Part shown: one piece after another, positions 17,009 through 26,432 of the stretch
How the letters are laid out: every line of letters starts with the position of its first letter
Numbering within the stretch: position 1 is the first letter of the stretch
From: Actinokineospora sp. NBRC 105648
GTDB lineage: Bacteria > Actinomycetota > Actinomycetes > Mycobacteriales > Pseudonocardiaceae
DNA: 64,000 bases
NCBI RefSeq assembly: GCF_030269645.1
Contig: NZ_BSTR01000024.1
Span: 1-64,000, forward strand
Direction of reading: 5' to 3'
The notes under the pieces: model-generated
The model's input: the letters and a program-made list of their open reading frames with translations, nothing else
What the model was told of the DNA's origin: nothing
Databases searched by the model: none
Translations under genes and position numbers: made by a program

Positions 17009-18901
17009 GTGACCGAGCAGGACAGTACGAGGCGCAGCGGTGCCCAGGTGGTGCTCCAGCGGGTGATCCTGCCGCGCGACACCGACCCGGTGGATGTGCG
17101 GCCGCTCTACCTGGACGAGCCGGAGACCGCGCACTGCCACGTGTCCTCGCGCACCGCGGTGACCGTGCCCGCCTCCGCGCGGGTGTCGTTCGCGGCCTAC
17201 TTCAACGCCTTCCCGGCTTCCTACTGGAAGCGCTGGACCCGGCTCACCGAGGTCATCCTGCGGCTGGACCTGCGCGGTGGCGGCCGGGTCGACGTCTACC
17301 GGTCCAAGCCCAATGGTGACCAGGTTCACGTCGCGGGCCAGGCCGTGCGCACCGGCGCGGACGCCGAGACGGTCGAGTTCCGGGTCGACCTGGCCCCGTT
17401 CGAGGACGGCGGCTGGATCTGGTTCGACGTGTTCACCGACGAGCGCCCACTGGTGATCTCGGACGCGTTCTGGGCCACCGACCTGGACCTGCCCGCCAAG
17501 CGGCTCTCGATCGGCACCACCACGTTCAACCGGCCGGACGACTGCGTGGCCGCGCTGCTGGCGCTGGGCGAGGACCAGGCGGTGCTCGACGTGCTGGCCA
17601 AGGTCTACGTGGCCGACCAGGGCACGAAGAAGATCGTCGCGCACCCGCGCTTCGCCGAGGCCGCCGCGCTGCTCGGTGCCCGGCTAGAGGTGATCGACCA
17701 GGGCAACCTGGGCGGCTCCGGCGGGTTCAGCCGGGCGCTCTACGAGTCCGTCGAGCACTCCGACGTCGACCAGATCGTGCTGATGGACGACGACATCGCC
17801 CTGGAGCCGGACAGCATCCTGCGGGCCAGCGCGTTCGCCCGCGCGGCGACCAGCCCGCTGGTGGTGGGCAGCCAGATGCTCAACCTGCAGGCCCGCTCGC
17901 GGCTGCACAGCATGGGCGAGGTCGTCGACCTGGGCAGCTGCACCTGGGGCCCGGCGCCGGGCGCGGTCACCGACCACGACTTCGGCACCGACTCGCTGCG
18001 CAAGACCAGGGCCCTGCACCGGCGGATCGACGCGGGCTACAACGGCTGGTGGATGTGCCTGTTCCCGCGCGAGGTCGTCGAGGCCAACGGCCTGCCGCTG
18101 CCGCTGTTCATCAAGTGGGACGACGCCGAGTACTCGCTGCGCGCGCTGGAGAAGGGCTACCCCACGGTCACCCTGCCCGGCTCGGGCGTGTGGCACATGC
18201 CGTGGACCGACAAGAACGACCTGTCGGACTGGACGGTGTACTTCCACCTGCGCAACCGGCTGGTGATCGCCGCGCTGTACAGCCCGCACGACCAGCGCAA
18301 GACGCTGCTCAAGCAGGGCCTGCGCTCGACCATCCGGCGGCTGCTGTCGATGGAGTACTCGACGGTGGCCATCGAGCTCAAGGCGATCGAGGACTTCCTC
18401 GCCGGGCCGGACCGGTTCTTCGAGCTGCTGCCGACCGCGTTGCCGCAGGTGCAGCAGCTGCGCAAGCGCTACACCGACGCCCAGCTGCTCGCCTCGGCCA
18501 GTGAGGTGCCGCCGCCCACCCTGGACGCCGCGCATGCCGAGCGGATGCTGCGACCGCCCACGCACCCCGCCAGGATCGCCGCACAGGCGTCCAAGGCCGT
18601 TCTGCGCAACCTGCGCCCACCGGCGCCGACGGCGCAGGAGCGGCCGCAGGTGAACGTGCCCGCGGGCAGTGCGCTGTGGTTCCTGCTGGGCAACCTGGAC
18701 AGCGCCACCGTCTCGACCCCCGACGGCAGCGGTGTCGCCTTCCGGCGGCGCGACCCGGAGGTGTTCCGGGACCTGTCCAAGCGGGCGGCGGCCACCTACC
18801 GGCGGCTGGTGGCCGAGTGGCCGCAGGCCCAGGCGACCTGGAAGGCCGCCCTGCCGGAGCTGACCTCCACCGAGTCCTGGCGCAAGGTCTTCGAGAACTA
18901 G
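17009..18901 (+). CDS. Second GlfT2-like galactofuranosyltransferase
   Basis: A 630-residue paralogue of the preceding gene with the same architecture. It keeps every landmark of an active enzyme: TTFNRPDDC, LMDDDIALEP, IKWDDAEYS and GVWHMPWTDKNDLSDWTVYF, though the segment around the catalytic His differs (HMPW against HADF). GTG at 17009 has GGAGGAGCGGA upstream; in-frame coding further upstream would run inside glfT2. Mycobacteria as I know them carry only one GlfT2. The paralogue may set a different linkage, length or acceptor, or add galactofuranose to another glycan. Two hairpins follow the stop. Confidence 0.88.
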   Translation: MTEQDSTRRSGAQVVLQRVILPRDTDPVDVRPLYLDEPETAHCHVSSRTAVTVPASARVSFAAYFNAFPASYWKRWTRLTEVILRLDLRGGGRVDVYRSKPNGDQVHVAGQAVRTGADAETVEFRVDLAPFEDGGWIWFDVFTDERPLVISDAFWATDLDLPAKRLSIGTTTFNRPDDCVAALLALGEDQAVLDVLAKVYVADQGTKKIVAHPRFAEAAALLGARLEVIDQGNLGGSGGFSRALYESVEHSDVDQIVLMDDDIALEPDSILRASAFARAATSPLVVGSQMLNLQARSRLHSMGEVVDLGSCTWGPAPGAVTDHDFGTDSLRKTRALHRRIDAGYNGWWMCLFPREVVEANGLPLPLFIKWDDAEYSLRALEKGYPTVTLPGSGVWHMPWTDKNDLSDWTVYFHLRNRLVIAALYSPHDQRKTLLKQGLRSTIRRLLSMEYSTVAIELKAIEDFLAGPDRFFELLPTALPQVQQLRKRYTDAQLLASASEVPPPTLDAAHAERMLRPPTHPARIAAQASKAVLRNLRPPAPTAQERPQVNVPAGSALWFLLGNLDSATVSTPDGSGVAFRRRDPEVFRDLSKRAAATYRRLVAEWPQAQATWKAALPELTSTESWRKVFEN

Positions 18902-18905
18902 CGCG

Positions 18906-18941
18906 GGTGGCGGGCCGGTCTAGGTGACCGGCCCGCCCACC
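18906..18941 (+). terminator. Hairpin after the second GlfT2-like gene
   Basis: GGTGGCGGGCCGGTC pairs with GACCGGCCCGCCCACC (one bulge) around TAGGT, starting 5 bp after the stop codon. It is the terminator of the glycosyltransferase side of this convergent gap. Confidence 0.75.
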
Positions 18942-18955
18942 AGCGGAGAAGACGA

Positions 18956-18988
18956 ACGGGCCCGCCCCCTTGTGGGGAGCGGGCCCGT
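18956..18988 (-). terminator. Hairpin at the end of the cold shock gene
   Basis: ACGGGCCCGC (18956-18965) pairs with GCGGGCCCGT (18979-18988), extended by CCCC/GGGG with a one-base bulge. It lies 16 bp beyond the cold shock stop on the minus strand. Confidence 0.78.
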
Positions 18989-19004
18989 CGTCAACGAACG
19001 AAGA

Positions 19005-19208
19005 TCAGACGGCGCGGACGCCGGTGGCCTGCGGGCCCTTCTGGCCCTGGCCGATCTCGAACTCCACGCGCTGGTTCTCGTCCAGGCTCTTGAAGCCCGA
19101 GCCCTGGATCTCCGAGTAGTGCACGAAGACGTCGGCGCCGCCGTCGTCCGGCTGGATGAAGCCGAAGCCCTTCTCGGAGTTGAACCACTTCACTGTGCCC
19201 TGTGCCAC
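19005..19208 (-). CDS. Cold shock domain protein
   Basis: A 67-residue single-OB-fold protein that binds single-stranded RNA and DNA and melts RNA secondary structure. RNP1 (KGFGFIQ) and RNP2 (VFVHYSEI) are intact, and the start [16 protein letters not shown] is standard for actinomycete CspA-type proteins. GTG at 19208 has a strong GAGGAG site six bases upstream. The gap on its 5' side is 255 bp, enough for the long leader typical of cold shock genes. Confidence 0.95.
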   Translation of the reverse strand: MAQGTVKWFNSEKGFGFIQPDDGGADVFVHYSEIQGSGFKSLDENQRVEFEIGQGQKGPQATGVRAV

Positions 19209-19463
19209 GTCTATCTCCTCAACAGGTACCGCTTGGGACTGGGCGGGCGCCCAGACCCTGGTCGGTTTCAGACGGCGACTTCTCCGGCTTGACCTGGAGG
19301 AAAACCGCGCGCCCGCAACGATCTCTTGCGAGCGTGATCTAACACGTACTCAAGAAAATTCACGACCGGATACAGTCAACCACACACCTGATCGCTTCCG
19401 CACGTGTGTGCCGCCACGGACCCGGGGGTTGCGGCGGTCAACCGGCTGGGAGACGCTGTCAAG
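19209..19463. promoter_or_regulatory. Non-coding gap with probable csp leader and divergent promoters
   Basis: This 255-bp divergent gap between the cold shock gene and the next plus-strand gene has no convincing ORF. The middle (about 19325-19390) is clearly AT-richer than its surroundings, with AAGAAAATTCACG and GGATACAGT, as expected for promoters. I cannot fix a transcription start or a specific thermosensor. Confidence 0.4.
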
Positions 19464-19820
19464 GTGAGCGAGCTCGCCAGCACCAACACCGAGTCCATCG
19501 CACTTCGCCTCGACGACGCCGGGGTCTCCGTAGACCTGCCGCGCCCGGCACACCAGGGTGACCAGGTCCAGGGCGTGCCGTACCGCCCGGTCGAGTTCCG
19601 CGACGACGACCTGCCCGCCGCCCTGGAGCGGGCCGCCTCGTGGCTGCGCAGCACCCAGGATTGGCTGGGTGAGCCGGTGGACGTCATCGCCATCCACCTG
19701 GACTACGACGACGGCGAGGGCAAGCCGTATTACGACGTCAAGCTCCTGTGCAACGAGGAAGACCTCGCCGGGGCCCCGATCGCGATGCGCGCGCACTCCG
19801 CCAAGGCCGTGAGCGGCTAG
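19464..19820 (+). CDS. Small acidic protein of unknown function
   Basis: About 118 residues, not recognised. Rich in Asp and Glu, with LERAASWLRSTQDWLGEP followed by VDVIAIHLDYDDGEGKPYYDVKLL, which looks like a compact alpha/beta domain. GTG at 19464 is preferred (GGGAG about 12 bases upstream); GTG at 19404 is possible but lacks a ribosome site. Its stop TAG overlaps the start GTG of plsC by one base, so the two are translationally coupled, which suggests a link to lipid or membrane work, but no function can be stated. Confidence 0.7.
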   Translation: MSELASTNTESIALRLDDAGVSVDLPRPAHQGDQVQGVPYRPVEFRDDDLPAALERAASWLRSTQDWLGEPVDVIAIHLDYDDGEGKPYYDVKLLCNEEDLAGAPIAMRAHSAKAVSG

Positions 19821-20542
19821 TGGCCGATCTCGTCTACCCGCCGGTCGTCCTGGCCGCGAAGACCCTGTTCCGGGTCATGGACTACCGGCTCGACATCCAG
19901 GGCACCGAGCACATCCCCGCCACCGGCGGGGCGCTCATCGCCTGCAACCACGTCAGCTACCTGGACTTCATCTTCTGCGGCTACGGCGCCCAACCGGCCA
20001 AGCGGCTGGTCCGGTTCATGGCCAAGCAGGAGATCTTCGCCAACCGGGTCGCGGGCCCACTGATGCGTGGCATGCGCCACATCCCGGTAGACCGCTCGGC
20101 AGGCGCGGCTTCGTACCAGGAAGCCCTGGCCAAACTGCGCGCGGGCGAGGTGGTCGGGGTGTTCCCGGAGGCCACCATCAGCCGCTCCTTCACCGTCAAG
20201 GAGATCAAGAGCGGCACGGTCCGACTGGCGGCGGAAGCGGGCGTCCCGATCGTGCCGATGGCACTGTGGGGCACCCAGCGGCTCTGGACCAAGGGCAGGC
20301 CCAAGGACCTCAAGCAGCGCCACATCCCCATCTCGATCCTGGCGGGCGAACCCTTCACGGTCGACGGCGACCTGGACGAGGCAACCAGGGACCTGAGGCT
20401 GCGCATGACGGCCCTGCTGGACCGCGTCCAGAAGGACTACCCAGAGGCCCCGGCAGGCGCCTGGTGGCAACCAGCCCACCTTGGCGGCACCGCACCGACA
20501 CCGGACGAAGCAGCAGAACTGGACCGCCGCAAACCCGAGTAG
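19820..20542 (+). CDS. 1-acyl-glycerol-3-phosphate acyltransferase family protein
   Basis: PlsC-type acyltransferase of 240 residues that adds the second acyl chain to lysophosphatidic acid or a similar lysolipid at the membrane. The HX4D catalytic motif is NHVSYLD, and block III is VGVFPEATISRSF (FPEGT in classic members, here FPEAT). Block IV VPIVPMALWGT follows. GTG at 20820 minus 1000 (19820) is set by the TAGTG overlap with the previous gene. A 10-bp GC hairpin (20556-20580) closes the unit. Substrate specificity is not evident. Confidence 0.88.
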   Translation: MADLVYPPVVLAAKTLFRVMDYRLDIQGTEHIPATGGALIACNHVSYLDFIFCGYGAQPAKRLVRFMAKQEIFANRVAGPLMRGMRHIPVDRSAGAASYQEALAKLRAGEVVGVFPEATISRSFTVKEIKSGTVRLAAEAGVPIVPMALWGTQRLWTKGRPKDLKQRHIPISILAGEPFTVDGDLDEATRDLRLRMTALLDRVQKDYPEAPAGAWWQPAHLGGTAPTPDEAAELDRRKPE

Positions 20543-20555
20543 CGAACCGGGACAG

Positions 20556-20580
20556 GCCTGCCCGGGTCCACCGGGCAGGC
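20556..20580 (+). terminator. Hairpin terminator after the acyltransferase
   Basis: A perfect 10-bp stem GCCTGCCCGG/CCGGGCAGGC with loop GTCCA, 13 bp after the stop. Confidence 0.75.
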
Positions 20581-20779
20581 ATCTGCCTGGAAGGTCGCCA
20601 TTCCGGCTGCCCCAACCAGCCACTCCCAGCCCACGAGTCAGCCCACCAGACCAGAGCGAGCTCCCCACCCACCCACAGGACCGCAGCCGCAGACCACCCC
20701 GCCGGTGTCGCAGCGAAAGGTCGCCCTTGCTGGTGCCGGAGGGGAACTTTCGCCCCTCTTGGCTGGCGCCGCACCTGAA

Positions 20780-21105
20780 GGCCGCCCCCACCCACCAAAC
20801 CGCAGCGGTGAGGCCGCCCCGCTGGTGAGGCCGACCGGCTGGTTCCGCAAAGGGGAAGCCACCTTCGCTGGTCCCGCAGCAGTCTGGTTCCGCAGCGGTG
20901 AGGCCGCCCCCATTGGTTCCGCAGAGGAGAAGCCGCCTTCGCTGGTTCCGCAGCGGTGAGGCCGACCCCACTGGTTTCCGCAGAGGACAAGCCGCCCTCG
21001 CTGGTTCCGCACAGGAGAAGCCCCGCTGCTTTCGCAGCGGCTGGGCCGACCCGGCTGGTTCCGCAGCGGTGAGGCCGACCCCGCTGGTACCGCCGGCCCC
21101 GCTAC
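20780..21105. repeat. Degenerate ~28-bp tandem array next to palindromic element copy 3
   Basis: A run of imperfect units built on GCTGGTTCCGCAGCGGTGAG followed by GCCGACCCC, alternating with a variant having GCAGAGGACAAGCCG. Clear cores (GGTTCCGCA or GTTTCCGCA) recur near 20840, 20883, 20914, 20945, 20974, 21001 and 21055, with more decayed copies upstream to about 20700. The array ends in GCTGGTACCGCCGGCCCCGC, the same junction found before element copy 5. Reading frames across it are artefacts of the repeat. The gap 20543-21591 holds no gene. Confidence 0.8.
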
Positions 21106-21109
21106 GGAT

Positions 21110-21249
21110 GCTCGATCTAGTGGACTCGCTTCGTGTGGGGGGAGAGTGCCGCTAACCTGGCCCGTTGGTGGGGATGCCCTTCTCCCCACGCTTTTTCCCC
21201 ACCGCGGTGCTCTAGGGGCCCCGCACGAAGTGAGTTCACTAGATCGAGC
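21110..21249 (+). repeat. Palindromic interspersed element, copy 3
   Basis: A 140-bp copy with 26-bp terminal repeats beginning GCTCGATCTAGTGGACTCGC. The two mismatches between the arms are G opposite T, which would be G-U pairs in RNA. The flanks GCTACGGAT before and a tail ending CAACGAAGACGGCAACGCC after are shared with copies 4 and 5. It lies between convergent plsC and the HAD phosphatase. Confidence 0.87.
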
Positions 21250-21591
21250 CCCGCTTGTAAGCCGGGCCACGCAGGGCAGCAACCCCACCAGACCGATCCC
21301 ACGCATGCGACCCCGGCCAACGAAGACGGCAACGCCGAGCCGAGCGAGCCCCCGCTTCCACACCCTCGCGCGCAGAGAACCCCCAATATCAATCCTTCCA
21401 GGCCACCCCGACGGAAACCCGGTCACCAACCGGAGTTATCCACAGGGCGCCAACAGCCCACAGCAGCCCCAAACACAGCCCACCGCAGGCCCCGGTCAGC
21501 CCAGAGCAGCTCAAAGCGACCCGGAACCGGCCCGGAGAAACCGGCCTGGAGAACCGGCCCTGAACCGCCCCGCAGCAGCCCCGAACCAGGC

Positions 21592-22401
21592 TCAGAACCA
21601 GCGCTCCAGGACCAGTGCCACGCCGTCCTCGCTGTTCGGTGCCGTGATCTCGTCAGCGGCCGCCTTCACCTCGTCGTTCGCGTTCGCCATCGCCACTCCG
21701 TGCCCCGCCCAGCGGAGCATCTCGATGTCGTTGGGCATGTCGCCGAACGCGATGGTCGACTCCTGGGTCGCGCCCACCGCGAGGGCCACTTCGGCCAGGC
21801 CTGTGGCCTTCGTCACGCCGCGGGCCGAGATCTCGATCAGGCCCCGGTTCGTGGAGTAGGTGATGTCCACGGCGTCGCCGAGCAGTTCGCCCGCGGCTGA
21901 GGCCATCTCCGCGCTGGTCATGCCCTGGTGGCGGACCAGCAGCTTGGTCGCCGGGTGTCCGAGCACCTCCGCCCGCGGGTGGAAGTTGTTCTCCTGGTCG
22001 CCCCACGGGTTGCTGAAGCCCGGTTCCATCCGGTACGCCTCCAGGCCCAGCGCGGGGCCGGTGAACGCCCGCTCGGTCGCCAGGAACATCCCGGGCAGGG
22101 CCTTGTCCAGGACCCTCGCCACGTCGTGCAGCACGATCGGGTCGAGGGTGTGCGCGGAGAGCACGTGCCGGGTGCTGATGTCGTAGATGATCGCGCCGTT
22201 GGCGCACACCGCGTACCCGTGCAGTCCCGCCTGGTCGGCCACCGGTGGGATCCAGCGCGGCGGGCGGCCGCTGACCAGCACGAACGGTGTCCCGTCGGCC
22301 AGGATCCGGCTGATCGCGGCCAGCGTCCGCGGGGTCAGCTCCTCCTGGGGCGCGAGCAGCGTGCCGTCCACGTCCGAGGCGACCAGAGCGGGCTTGTCCA
22401 C
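21592..22401 (-). CDS. Cof-type HAD hydrolase (phosphatase)
   Basis: A 269-residue HAD-superfamily phosphatase with a C2-type cap. Motif I is ASDVDGTLL near the N-terminus (Asp nucleophile), motif II is VSGRP, the motif III Lys is in ATKLLVRHQG, and motif IV is IAFGDMPNDIEML. Such proteins dephosphorylate small sugar phosphates or cofactors; the substrate here is unknown. GTG at 22401 is chosen because it puts motif I about seven residues in; the longer form from 22467 adds a non-conserved Pro/Gly-rich leader. Divergent from the luciferase-like oxidoreductase. Confidence 0.87.
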   Translation of the reverse strand: MDKPALVASDVDGTLLAPQEELTPRTLAAISRILADGTPFVLVSGRPPRWIPPVADQAGLHGYAVCANGAIIYDISTRHVLSAHTLDPIVLHDVARVLDKALPGMFLATERAFTGPALGLEAYRMEPGFSNPWGDQENNFHPRAEVLGHPATKLLVRHQGMTSAEMASAAGELLGDAVDITYSTNRGLIEISARGVTKATGLAEVALAVGATQESTIAFGDMPNDIEMLRWAGHGVAMANANDEVKAAADEITAPNSEDGVALVLERWF

Positions 22402-22547
22402 GGGCCACACCTTCCCAGAGCGTCGAGCGCCGGACGGTCCGATATCACCGGGGTCACACCTGTCCACTTCCTTACCGGTAATGAAACCTCGGACGGGTGA
22501 CGGCGAGCGCTACCGGCTGTGCTGGTGTTGACCGCTATGTTCGTCGC

Positions 22548-23522
22548 GTGCGCGTAGGCATCGTCATTCTCCCCGAGCACCGCTGGTGGGCAGCCGAGCC
22601 GCGGTGGCGGGGCGCGGAGGAGTACGGCTTCGACCACGCTTGGACCTATGACCACCTCGGCTGGCGGACGCTGGTCGACGGGCCCTGGTTCGACGCCGTC
22701 CCCACCCTGACCGCGGCGGCGATGGTGACCTCGGAGATCCGGCTGGGCACCTTCGTCGCCTCCCCCAACTTCCGGCAGCCGGTCCCGTTCGCCCGGGAGG
22801 TGCTGGCCCTCGACGACATCTCCGACGGCCGGTTCCTGCTCGGCCTCGGCTCCGGCCAGAGCGGTGTCGGCGGGTACGACCGCCAGGTCATGGCCGCCCC
22901 CGAGCTCACCCCGGCCGAGGTCGCCGACCGGTTCGCCGAGTTCGTCGAGCTCACCGACGCCCTGCTGACCAGACCCAAGACCACCTTCGAGGGCACCCAC
23001 TACTCGACCACCCAGGCGCGCAGCGCGCCCGGCTGCGTGCAGCGGCCCCGGGTGCCGTTCCTCGTCGCCGCCAACGGCCCGAAGGCGATGCGGGTGGCCG
23101 CGGAGTTCGGCCAGGGCTGGGTCACCACCGGCCTGCGCGAGGCGCCCTCGCTCGACGCCTGGTGGGCCGACGTCACCCGTCGCGCCGCGCGGTTCGACGA
23201 GGCGCTGGCCGCCGAGGACCGCGACCCGGCCACCGTCGACCGCTACGTCAGCGTCGACGCCTCGCCGCTGTTCGCGCTGGAGAGCGTCGGCGCCTTCACC
23301 GAGCAGATCGGCCGCGCCCGCGACGCCGGGTTCACCGACGTGGTCACCCACTGGCCGCGCCCGGACGGCCCGTACGCCGGCCGTGAGACCGTGCTCGAGC
23401 AGGTCGCCGCCGACGTGCTGCCGGTGATGGGCGGGCGCGCGACGCGAATGGCGGCCGCCGAGAGCAACGACAGCGGGGTCTTGGGCGTCCGTGATGGTGG
23501 GGGAGGCAGTTCGGAGGGGTAG
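22548..23522 (+). CDS. LLM-class flavin-dependent oxidoreductase
   Basis: A 324-residue TIM-barrel protein of the bacterial luciferase / F420-dependent reductase superfamily. Family features: start VGIVILPEHRWW, YDHLGWRT, IRLGTFVASPNFRQPVPFARE, and FLLGLGSGQ, the usual flavin-binding stretch. In actinomycetes many members use F420. GTG at 22548 gives the standard N-terminus; upstream in-frame codons have no ribosome site. The last ~25 residues (Gly/Ser-rich) are atypical and probably unstructured. Reaction unknown. Confidence 0.85.
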   Translation: MRVGIVILPEHRWWAAEPRWRGAEEYGFDHAWTYDHLGWRTLVDGPWFDAVPTLTAAAMVTSEIRLGTFVASPNFRQPVPFAREVLALDDISDGRFLLGLGSGQSGVGGYDRQVMAAPELTPAEVADRFAEFVELTDALLTRPKTTFEGTHYSTTQARSAPGCVQRPRVPFLVAANGPKAMRVAAEFGQGWVTTGLREAPSLDAWWADVTRRAARFDEALAAEDRDPATVDRYVSVDASPLFALESVGAFTEQIGRARDAGFTDVVTHWPRPDGPYAGRETVLEQVAADVLPVMGGRATRMAAAESNDSGVLGVRDGGGGSSEG

Positions 23523-23538
23523 GGGATCGCAGGGGTAA

Positions 23539-24885
<1,347 letters not shown>

Positions 24886-24897
24886 GCGAAACACCGC

Positions 24898-24931
24898 GGC
24901 TGTTCCCCCGATCCCACACCGGGGGACAGCC
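24898..24931 (+). terminator. Hairpin between glf and the PAP2 gene
   Basis: GGCTGT and CCCCCG (one bulged T) pair with CGGGGG and ACAGCC around ATCCCACAC. It lies 13 bp after the glf stop and 15 bp before the next start, so it may be a terminator or an attenuator that lowers expression of the two downstream genes. Confidence 0.6.
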
Positions 24932-24945
24932 ACAACTGGGAGGTC

Positions 24946-25476
24946 ATGCACGTGAACCGCAGCACGTCCGGCGCCGGGCGGGAGACCGCGGCGCTGAGCC
25001 GGGTACAGGGCGCCATCGGCAAAGCCCCGGTGGTGAAGGCGGCACGTGGGCTCTCCCTGTTCGGTGAGCACAGCGCGGGGTGGTTCGCGCTCGGCCTGGT
25101 CGGCGCCGCCGTGGACAAGAAGCGGCGCAAGGACTGGCTGGTCGCCGCGGGCGGTGTGGTCGCCGCGCACGCCGCCTCGATCGCGGTCAAGCGCGTGGTG
25201 CGCAGGCCGCGGCCGGACGACCCGTCCGTGCAGGTGCTGGTCAGCACGCCGAGCAAGCTGAGCTTCCCGTCCTCGCACGCCACCTCGACCACCGCGGCGG
25301 CCGTGCTGTACTCGGGCCTCACCGGGCGCTCGCTGGTCCCGGTGCTGGTCCCGCCGATGCTGCTCTCGCGGCTGGTGCTCGGCGTGCACTACCCGAGCGA
25401 CGTGCTCGCCGGCTCCGCCCTGGGCGCCGTCCTCGGCGGCGTGCTCCGGCGCAAGCTGCGCGGGGGCAAGCGGTGA
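24946..25476 (+). CDS. PAP2-family phosphatase (Rv3807c-like)
   Basis: A 176-residue membrane phosphatase of the PAP2 superfamily. All three motifs are present: KRVVRRPRPDD, FPSSHATST and SRLVLGVHYPSDV. In M. tuberculosis the corresponding gene sits between glfT2 and ubiA and is thought to dephosphorylate decaprenyl-phosphoryl-5-phosphoribose to decaprenyl-phosphoryl-ribose, the substrate of DprE1. It overlaps ubiA by 4 bp (GTGA), supporting that role. ATG at 24946 follows TGGGAGG. Confidence 0.9.
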   Translation: MHVNRSTSGAGRETAALSRVQGAIGKAPVVKAARGLSLFGEHSAGWFALGLVGAAVDKKRRKDWLVAAGGVVAAHAASIAVKRVVRRPRPDDPSVQVLVSTPSKLSFPSSHATSTTAAAVLYSGLTGRSLVPVLVPPMLLSRLVLGVHYPSDVLAGSALGAVLGGVLRRKLRGGKR

Positions 25477-26423
25477 GCCGCGCGGTCGAGGAGGACCCGG
25501 TGTCGGAGTCGGAGTCGGAGTCGGAGTCCACGAAGGTCGAGACCGCCAAGCCGAACATGCTGGTCGGCCTGGTCAAGACCGCCCGCCCGCGGCAGTGGGT
25601 CAAGAACGTGCTGGTGCTGGCGGCGCCGTTCACCGCCCAGCGGATCTTCGAGCAGGGCGTGCTGGTCGACGCCGCGATCGCGTTCGCGGCGTTCTGCCTG
25701 GTGTCCTCGGCGGTCTACCTGGTCAACGACGCGATCGACGTCGCGGCCGACCGCGAGCACCCGAAGAAGCGCAACCGGCCGATCGCGGCCGGGATCGTGC
25801 CGGTGCGGCTGGCCTACGTGGCCTCGGGCGTGCTGTTCGTGGCGGCCATGCTGGTCGGGCTGCTGGCCGGCTGGCCGCTGGCGATCGTGCTCGCGGTGTA
25901 CGCCGCGGTGCAGCTGGGCTACTGCCTGGGGCTCAAGCACCAGCCGGTGATCGACCTGTGCATCGTGGCCTCCGGGTTCCTGCTCCGCTCGATCGCCGGT
26001 GGCGTGGCCGCGGGCATCCCGCTGTCCCAGTGGTTCCTGCTGGTCACCGCGTTCGGCTCGCTGTTCATGGTCTCCGGCAAGCGCTACGCCGAGATCATGC
26101 TCTTCGAGCGCACCGGGGCCAAGATCCGCGCGTCGCTGTCGAAGTACTCCAGCAGCTACCTGCGCTTCGTGTGGGCCACCGCGGCCGCGATCATGATCAC
26201 CACGTACTCGCTGTGGGCGTTCGAGATCCGCGAGCGCAACCCGCACAACTCGGTCTGGGCGGTCATCTCGATCGTGCCGTTCGTCATCGCCGTGCTGCGC
26301 TACGCGGTCGACGTGGACAGCGGGCACGCGGGCTCGCCGGAGGACATCGCGCTCAAGGACCGGGTGCTCCAGGTCCTCGGCTTCTCCTGGGTCGCCTGCC
26401 TGGCCCTCTCGATCTACCTCTGA
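25473..26423 (+). CDS. ubiA: Decaprenyl-phosphate phosphoribosyltransferase (UbiA/Rv3806c-like)
   Basis: Membrane prenyltransferase of the UbiA superfamily that joins decaprenyl phosphate to PRPP, the first committed step to the arabinose donor DPA. The Asp-rich motif is NDAIDVAADREHPKKRNRP. A second conserved block is LLRSIAGGVAAGIPLSQW. There are eight to nine membrane segments in 316 residues. The N-terminal ~25 residues include a Ser-Glu repeat (SESESESES), which is unusual and probably disordered. GTG at 25473 overlaps the PAP2 stop; GTG at 25500 is an alternative start. It ends only 10 bp from a convergent gene. Confidence 0.92.
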   Translation: MSRAVEEDPVSESESESESTKVETAKPNMLVGLVKTARPRQWVKNVLVLAAPFTAQRIFEQGVLVDAAIAFAAFCLVSSAVYLVNDAIDVAADREHPKKRNRPIAAGIVPVRLAYVASGVLFVAAMLVGLLAGWPLAIVLAVYAAVQLGYCLGLKHQPVIDLCIVASGFLLRSIAGGVAAGIPLSQWFLLVTAFGSLFMVSGKRYAEIMLFERTGAKIRASLSKYSSSYLRFVWATAAAIMITTYSLWAFEIRERNPHNSVWAVISIVPFVIAVLRYAVDVDSGHAGSPEDIALKDRVLQVLGFSWVACLALSIYL

Positions 26424-26432
26424 GCGGCGCCC

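Noticed and set aside
20700-21105. Possible CRISPR array
   Set aside because: Units are contiguous and degenerate with no unique spacers of constant length, and no cas genes are nearby.
20638-21429. Several open frames on both strands across the tandem array and element copy 3
   Set aside because: Their protein sequences are just translations of the ~28-bp unit (recurring RCGTS, PLRNQ, WFRSGEA phrases) and similar frames appear at the second array.
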